Assembly (NCBI GenBank): GCA_031290635.1
Contig: JAITNE010000236.1
Span: forward strand, 1 to 10,213
Reading direction: 5' to 3'
Origin: Tannerella sp.
GTDB taxonomy: Bacteria; Bacteroidota; Bacteroidia; Bacteroidales; Tannerellaceae
Length of the DNA: 10,213 nt
Shown here: piece after piece, positions 5,940 through 10,213 of the stretch
How positions within the stretch are numbered: position 1 is the stretch's first letter
Layout: the number at the start of each line of letters is the position of its first letter
The notes under the pieces: model-generated
Databases searched by the model: none
What the model was told of the DNA's origin: nothing
Seen by the model: only the letters and a program-made list of their open reading frames with translations
Position numbers and translations under genes: made by a program

Positions 5940-8900
5940 ATGACAATAAATGATATACTGACAAAATTATTCGGCAACAAGTCAACACGCGACTTAAAGG
6001 AGACTACTCCTTATGTTGACAGAATCAAAGCCGTCTATCCTTCTATCGCAGCTCTCTCGCACGACGAGTTGCGCGATCGCTCAGCCCTGATACGCCGCCG
6101 TATCCGGGATTCGGTAGCCGACGACAGAGCGCGGATAGAAACCCTCCGCGAAGGTATCGACGACAAGCCTCTCGAAGAGCGTGAATCGATATGGACAGAG
6201 GTCGATAAGATAGAGAAAAATATTATGGAGCAGCTCGAAACTGCGCTCGAAGAAGCTCTGCCCGAAGCTTTCGCCATAGTGAAGGATACTGCCCGACGCT
6301 TACAGGAGAATGACACCATCGCGGTTACGGCTAACGATTTCGACCGCAACCTCGCGACCTCGCGCGACTTCGTGCACATCGAAGGCGACCAGGCTATCTA
6401 TCACAATCGATGGATAGCCGGCGGCACGGAGATAAAGTGGGATATGGTGCACTACGACGTGCAACTATTTGGTGGAGTTGTCCTGCACAAAGGCAAGATT
6501 GCGGAGATGGGCACCGGCGAAGGCAAAACCCTCGTCGCTACACTGCCGGTCTTCCTGAATGCACTTACAGGAAACGGAGTGCATGTAGTTACGGTCAACG
6601 ATTATCTCTCGAAGCGCGACTCCGAGTGGATGGGTCCTATCTATATGTTTCACGGTCTTTCGGTCGATTGTATTGATAAATACAAACCTAACTCCGACGA
6701 GCGACGCAAGGCTTACAACGCCGACATCACCTTCGGTACAAACAATGAGTTCGGCTTCGACTATCTGCGCGACAATATGGCAATCAGTCCTAAAGACCTC
6801 GTGCAACGCAAGCACAACTACTCCATAGTTGATGAGGTTGACTCGGTGCTTATTGATGACGCCCGTACTCCGCTGATTATTTCAGGACCTGTTCCTAAGG
6901 GTGAAGACCAATTGTTTGAGGAATACCGTCCGAATGTTGAAGTGGTAGTGAGCGCCCAGAAAAATCTGTGCACCAAACTCCTGACTGAAGCTAAACAGAA
7001 GGTGCATAGCGAAGATAAGGCTACGCATGAAGAAGGCGCTCTGTCGTTGTTCCGCTCCTACAAGGGTATGCCTAAGAACAAGGCGCTTATCAAGTATCTG
7101 AGCGAGCAGGGAGTGAAAACGACTATGCTCAAGACCGAAGAGTTTTACATGCAGGATAATAATAGGCAGATGCACGTCGTAACAGACGCTCTCTATTATG
7201 TTATCGACGAGAAACATAATACAATCGAACTTACCGACAAAGGCTTGGACCTGTTGACCGGCAAGAGCGACGACCCGCAATTCTTCATCCTTCCCGACAT
7301 AGCTTCCGAGCTTTCGCAAATCGATACCCTCGAAACTACTACGCCCGAAGAAAAGCAGACTAAAAAGGATGAGATGTTGACTAATTATTCCGTTAAAAGC
7401 GAGCGTGTACATACCGTTAATCAGCTACTGAAAGCATACTCGCTATTCGAACGCGACGATGAATATGTAGTCATCGACGGACAGGTAAAGATAGTTGACG
7501 AGCAGACAGGCCGTATCATGGAAGGCCGCCGTTATTCCGACGGTCTGCATCAGGCTATCGAAGCTAAGGAGCGCGTCAAGGTCGAAGCCGCAACCCAGAC
7601 TTTCGCTACTATCACCCTGCAAAACTACTTCCGCATGTACCACAAACTTTCGGGCATGACCGGTACGGCTGAAACCGAAGCCGGTGAGTTATGGAACATC
7701 TATAAACTTGATGTAGTAGTCATTCCGACTAACAAACCCATAGCCCGTAATGATATGAACGACCGTATCTATAAGACGAAACGCGAGAAGTACAACGCGG
7801 TTATTGAAGAGATTGGCTCGTTGATAGCAGCCGGACGACCGGTGCTGGTAGGTACTACATCAGTCGAAATATCCGAGCTGCTGAGCCGTATGCTCAATAT
7901 GCGCAAGATTGCTCATAACGTACTTAACGCCAAACTTCACCAGAAGGAAGCTGAGATAGTAGCGCAGGCCGGACAGAAAAGTATGGTTACAATAGCGACC
8001 AACATGGCAGGTCGTGGCACCGACATCAAGCTGTCGGAAGAGGTTCGCACCGCCGGCGGTCTTGCTATCATCGGCACGGAACGCCATGAAAGCCGCCGTG
8101 TTGACCGCCAGCTGCGAGGTCGTTCGGGACGTCAGGGTGATCCGGGTTCTTCGGTTTTCTTTGTCTCACTCGAAGACGACCTTATGCGTCTCTTCGCAAC
8201 CGAAAAACTCGCCGGTCTGATGGATCGCATGGGATTCAAGGATGGTGATGTACTCGAGTCGGGAATGTTGAGCAAGTCGGTCGAACGCGCCCAGAAAAAG
8301 GTCGAAGAAAACAACTTTGGTATCCGTAAGCGACTGCTTGAATATGACGACGTGATGAATTCGCAACGTAACGTTATCTATACGCGCCGACGCCACGCAC
8401 TGATGGGCGAACGCATAGGGCTGGATATTATGAATACTCTCTATGACGCTTGTACGGCTATCGCAGAGCAGCATGAAGGTCTGGATTATGATGCGTTTAA
8501 GATTGAAATACTACGTACTTTAGCTATTGATTCGCCTGTCGCGGCAGATGAATTTAGAGGTATCAAGGCTGAAACGCTTGCCGATAAGGTCTTCAACTCA
8601 GCGCTCGAACTGTTCAAACGCCACACCGACCGTATGGCTCAGACGGCTAATCCTGTAATCAAGCAAGTTTTTGAAACGCAGGGCGCTCAGTATGAAAACA
8701 TACTTATCCCCGTTACCGACGGCAAACGCATGTACAATATATCATGCAATCTGCGCGAAGCCTACGACTCGGAATCGAAAGCCATAGCCAAGGCTTTCCA
8801 GAAATCCATAATCCTGCATATCATCGACGAATCGTGGAAAGAACACTTGCGCGAGATGGACGAACTGCGCAACTCCGTGCAGAACGCCAGCTATGAAAAC

Positions 8901-9293
8901 AAAGATCCGCTGCTGATATACAAACTCGAATCCTACAATCTTTTCAAGGTTATGGTCGAGTCGATGAACCGCAAAACGGTGTCCATACTGATGCGCGGAC
9001 AGATACCTGTGCGTGATGATGCGCCCGAACAACGTGTTAACGTCCGTCAGGCTGCGCCCGAACGACGCACCGACCTCAGTCGTTATCGTACGCAGAAGGA
9101 TGATATCGGAAACACTGCCCGCCGTAGAGGTGATGACGATGTAGTCAATCCGCAAAGTCAACGTCCGCCGACAGGTTCACAGCAACCTGTATATCGAGAG
9201 CCTGTGCGCGTCGAGAAGCGCGTCGGACGCAACGACCCATGCCCCTGCGGCAGCGGCAAGAAATACAAGAACTGCCACGGACAAGGACTGTAA
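5940..9293 (+). CDS. secA: Preprotein translocase ATPase SecA
   Basis: SecA is the cytoplasmic ATPase that pushes unfolded preproteins through the SecYEG channel. The 1117-residue product has the full domain set: Walker A MGTGEGKT at 190-197, Walker B region with DEVD at 298-301 followed by [11 protein letters not shown], preprotein cross-linking region, second nucleotide-binding fold with MAGRGTDI at 689-696 and the arginine-rich motif [20 protein letters not shown] at 714-733, the helical scaffold and wing region, and a C-terminal SEC-C zinc motif (C1101-P-C1103 to C1112-H1113). It exceeds the ~900 residues of Escherichia coli SecA, mainly through an insertion at about 330-440, which is usual for Bacteroidota. 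The start follows a 19-base AT-rich stretch after the heptamer repeats, with no clear Shine-Dalgarno; [15 protein letters not shown] is a typical SecA N-terminus. Two genes for envelope proteins lie upstream and an acetyltransferase gene follows after 3 bases. Confidence 0.99.
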   Translation: MTINDILTKLFGNKSTRDLKETTPYVDRIKAVYPSIAALSHDELRDRSALIRRRIRDSVADDRARIETLREGIDDKPLEERESIWTEVDKIEKNIMEQLETALEEALPEAFAIVKDTARRLQENDTIAVTANDFDRNLATSRDFVHIEGDQAIYHNRWIAGGTEIKWDMVHYDVQLFGGVVLHKGKIAEMGTGEGKTLVATLPVFLNALTGNGVHVVTVNDYLSKRDSEWMGPIYMFHGLSVDCIDKYKPNSDERRKAYNADITFGTNNEFGFDYLRDNMAISPKDLVQRKHNYSIVDEVDSVLIDDARTPLIISGPVPKGEDQLFEEYRPNVEVVVSAQKNLCTKLLTEAKQKVHSEDKATHEEGALSLFRSYKGMPKNKALIKYLSEQGVKTTMLKTEEFYMQDNNRQMHVVTDALYYVIDEKHNTIELTDKGLDLLTGKSDDPQFFILPDIASELSQIDTLETTTPEEKQTKKDEMLTNYSVKSERVHTVNQLLKAYSLFERDDEYVVIDGQVKIVDEQTGRIMEGRRYSDGLHQAIEAKERVKVEAATQTFATITLQNYFRMYHKLSGMTGTAETEAGELWNIYKLDVVVIPTNKPIARNDMNDRIYKTKREKYNAVIEEIGSLIAAGRPVLVGTTSVEISELLSRMLNMRKIAHNVLNAKLHQKEAEIVAQAGQKSMVTIATNMAGRGTDIKLSEEVRTAGGLAIIGTERHESRRVDRQLRGRSGRQGDPGSSVFFVSLEDDLMRLFATEKLAGLMDRMGFKDGDVLESGMLSKSVERAQKKVEENNFGIRKRLLEYDDVMNSQRNVIYTRRRHALMGERIGLDIMNTLYDACTAIAEQHEGLDYDAFKIEILRTLAIDSPVAADEFRGIKAETLADKVFNSALELFKRHTDRMAQTANPVIKQVFETQGAQYENILIPVTDGKRMYNISCNLREAYDSESKAIAKAFQKSIILHIIDESWKEHLREMDELRNSVQNASYENKDPLLIYKLESYNLFKVMVESMNRKTVSILMRGQIPVRDDAPEQRVNVRQAAPERRTDLSRYRTQKDDIGNTARRRGDDDVVNPQSQRPPTGSQQPVYREPVRVEKRVGRNDPCPCGSGKKYKNCHGQGL

Positions 9294-9296
9294 TTT

Positions 9297-9806
9297 ATGA
9301 ATTTATTCATTCGTCATGCCGACGTCAATGACTGCGCTCTTATCAATGACATAGCGTCTCGGATATGGGAGCCTGCTTACGGTTCGATTCTCTCGAAAGA
9401 GCAATTGATTTATATGTTCGAGATGATGTATTCGGTCGAAAGCCTTCATCATCAAATGACAGTAGAGCAGCATCACTACATGCTGCTCTACGTCGATGAC
9501 GTCCCCTCCGGCTATCTATCTGTTGAGCGCAAGTCGGACAACCTCTTTATCTATCAGAAGATTTACGTCCTGCCTGCTCTGCACGGACAAGGTCTTGGTC
9601 GTTACCTCTTCAATCAAGGCATTGAATACCTCCGCAGCAGCTTGTCTCCCGACGCGCCGTTCACTATCGAACTGTACGTCAACCGTGCCAATCCTGCCGT
9701 CGATTTCTACCTCCATCTCGGCATGACCCTCGTCGATACCCGCGACCACTACATCGGCAACGACTACTATATGAACGACTATGTCATGCAAATCAAGCTA
9801 CCTTAG
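9297..9806 (+). CDS. GNAT family N-acetyltransferase
   Basis: A 169-residue protein of the GCN5-related acetyltransferase fold, which transfers an acetyl group from acetyl-CoA to an amine. The N-terminal FIRHADVNDCALINDIA is the usual beta1-alpha1 start. KIYVLPALHGQGLGRYLF (88-105) is motif A, with the pyrophosphate-binding loop HGQGLG at 96-101. ELYVNRANPAVDFYLHLGM (125-143) is motif B, with the Asn (132) and Tyr (138) expected near the acetyl-CoA. The end, YYMNDYVMQIKL, is the closing strand. The start lies 3 bases after the secA stop, so it is probably translated from the same message; that proximity need not mean a role in secretion. The substrate (a small molecule or a protein N-terminus or lysine) cannot be read from the sequence. 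Confidence 0.92.
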   Translation: MNLFIRHADVNDCALINDIASRIWEPAYGSILSKEQLIYMFEMMYSVESLHHQMTVEQHHYMLLYVDDVPSGYLSVERKSDNLFIYQKIYVLPALHGQGLGRYLFNQGIEYLRSSLSPDAPFTIELYVNRANPAVDFYLHLGMTLVDTRDHYIGNDYYMNDYVMQIKLP

Positions 9807-9891
9807 GATTCGTCTTCCGGAGGGATCAGGGCTTGTTCAAAAAAACGTTTCACCCGCAAGGTCTTTTAGCCGGAATGTTGAAATAAATGCG

Positions 9892-9899
9892 TACATTTG
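9892..9899 (+). promoter_or_regulatory. Candidate -7 promoter element for the DUF1080 gene
   Basis: TACATTTG matches TAnnTTTG, 38 bases before the ATG at 9938, leaving an AT-rich leader of about 35 bases (with repeated AATTAATTAATTAA). The -33 side is weak: the best is TTAG at 9866-9869, 22 bases upstream. The rest of the 131-base gap between the GNAT gene and this one shows no clear terminator hairpin. Confidence 0.55.
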
Positions 9900-9937
9900 T
9901 CGCGAAATAATTCAATAATCAATTAATTAATTAAGCT

Positions 9938-10213
9938 ATGACACGATTTTTTACTTTTATGATTTTGTTGGGAATGTGCTGTCCATCGGCTATTTCTGCT
10001 AAGGACAATCAATTGACCAAGAAGGAAAAGAAGGAGGGATGGATTCTTCTTTTCAACGGAAAAAATTATGACGGATGGGTGAACAATGACGATGATCCCG
10101 TAACGTCCAAAGTGGAGGACGGCGCTATGCAGACTTTCAAGTGCGGGGGGTATATCCTTATGTACAACAAAAAGTTCAGCAATTTTGTTCTGAAATGCGA
10201 CGTCAAAATGGAT
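9938..10213 (+). CDS. Exported DUF1080 / 3-keto-disaccharide hydrolase domain protein (5' part only)
   Basis: The first 92 codons are present and the frame is open to the window end, so the gene is cut by the window, not broken. MTRFFTFMILLGMCCPSAISA is a signal peptide, probably cleaved after about residue 21. A Cys pair at 14-15 does not fit a strict lipobox. The mature start, NQLTKKEKKEGWILLFNGKNYDGWV, is the characteristic opening of the DUF1080 family (GWxLLFNGK then a Trp), and VEDGAM, GGYIL and FVLKCDVKMD continue its beta-jellyroll. Members cleave 3-keto-glycosides in some Bacteroidota and are widespread in glycan-using bacteria, so a periplasmic or surface role in carbohydrate breakdown is likely. 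The exact substrate cannot be judged from this fragment. Confidence 0.88.
   Translation, partial: MTRFFTFMILLGMCCPSAISAKDNQLTKKEKKEGWILLFNGKNYDGWVNNDDDPVTSKVEDGAMQTFKCGGYILMYNKKFSNFVLKCDVKMD

Noticed and set aside
9322..9353. GTCAATGAC and TCAATGACAT in the GNAT gene resembling the family B core
   Set aside because: They are short partial matches explained by codons for Val-Asn-Asp and Ile-Asn-Asp, without the outer AAT/ATT arms together or the 41-42 bp spacing.
9807..9890. Rho-independent terminator after the GNAT gene
   Set aside because: Only a short TCCGGA palindrome is present, with no stable stem followed by a T-run on the plus strand.

Overview
The window looks like a chromosomal piece of a Bacteroidales-type bacterium (phylum Bacteroidota). 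The reasons are the long SecA (1117 residues) with a C-terminal SEC-C zinc motif, promoter elements of the Bacteroidota form TAnnTTTG, AT-rich leaders mostly without a clear Shine-Dalgarno, and the gene families present (Lnb N-terminal/DUF4105 protein, PafA-like phosphatase fold, DUF1080/3-keto-disaccharide hydrolase). Family or genus cannot be fixed from this sequence alone. No tRNA, rRNA, transposase, integrase or CRISPR array was seen.

Layout. (1) 36-2462, minus strand: an exported protein related to the hydrazine synthase alpha subunit (HzsA-like), with a beta-propeller-type N-terminal half and two CXXCH haem-binding motifs. (2) 2463-2998: a divergent intergenic region holding a striking array of ten tandem units of 41-42 bp, in two related families, each built around a 15-bp dyad. 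The array ends just before a Bacteroidota-type promoter whose spacer is itself an inverted repeat. (3) 2999-5834, plus strand: a tight two-gene unit with one base between the genes. It encodes a DUF4105 protein with a C-terminal polytopic membrane region, then an exported PafA-like alkaline-phosphatase-fold protein that appears to have lost nearly every catalytic and metal-binding residue. (4) 5830-5920: thirteen in-phase 7-bp repeats separating this pair from secA. (5) 5940-9806: secA followed 3 bases later by a GNAT acetyltransferase gene. (6) 9938 to the window end: the 5' part of an exported DUF1080 protein, with its own promoter.

How the parts may work together. SecA is the cytoplasmic motor of the general secretion pathway, and four of the other five genes encode proteins with apparent N-terminal export signals. 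The DUF4105 protein and the pseudo-phosphatase are very probably made from one transcript and may act together at the cell envelope; this is inference from spacing. The most unusual items are the two-family palindromic array between divergent promoters, the dyad lying exactly in the promoter spacer, and the apparently dead PafA-like protein.
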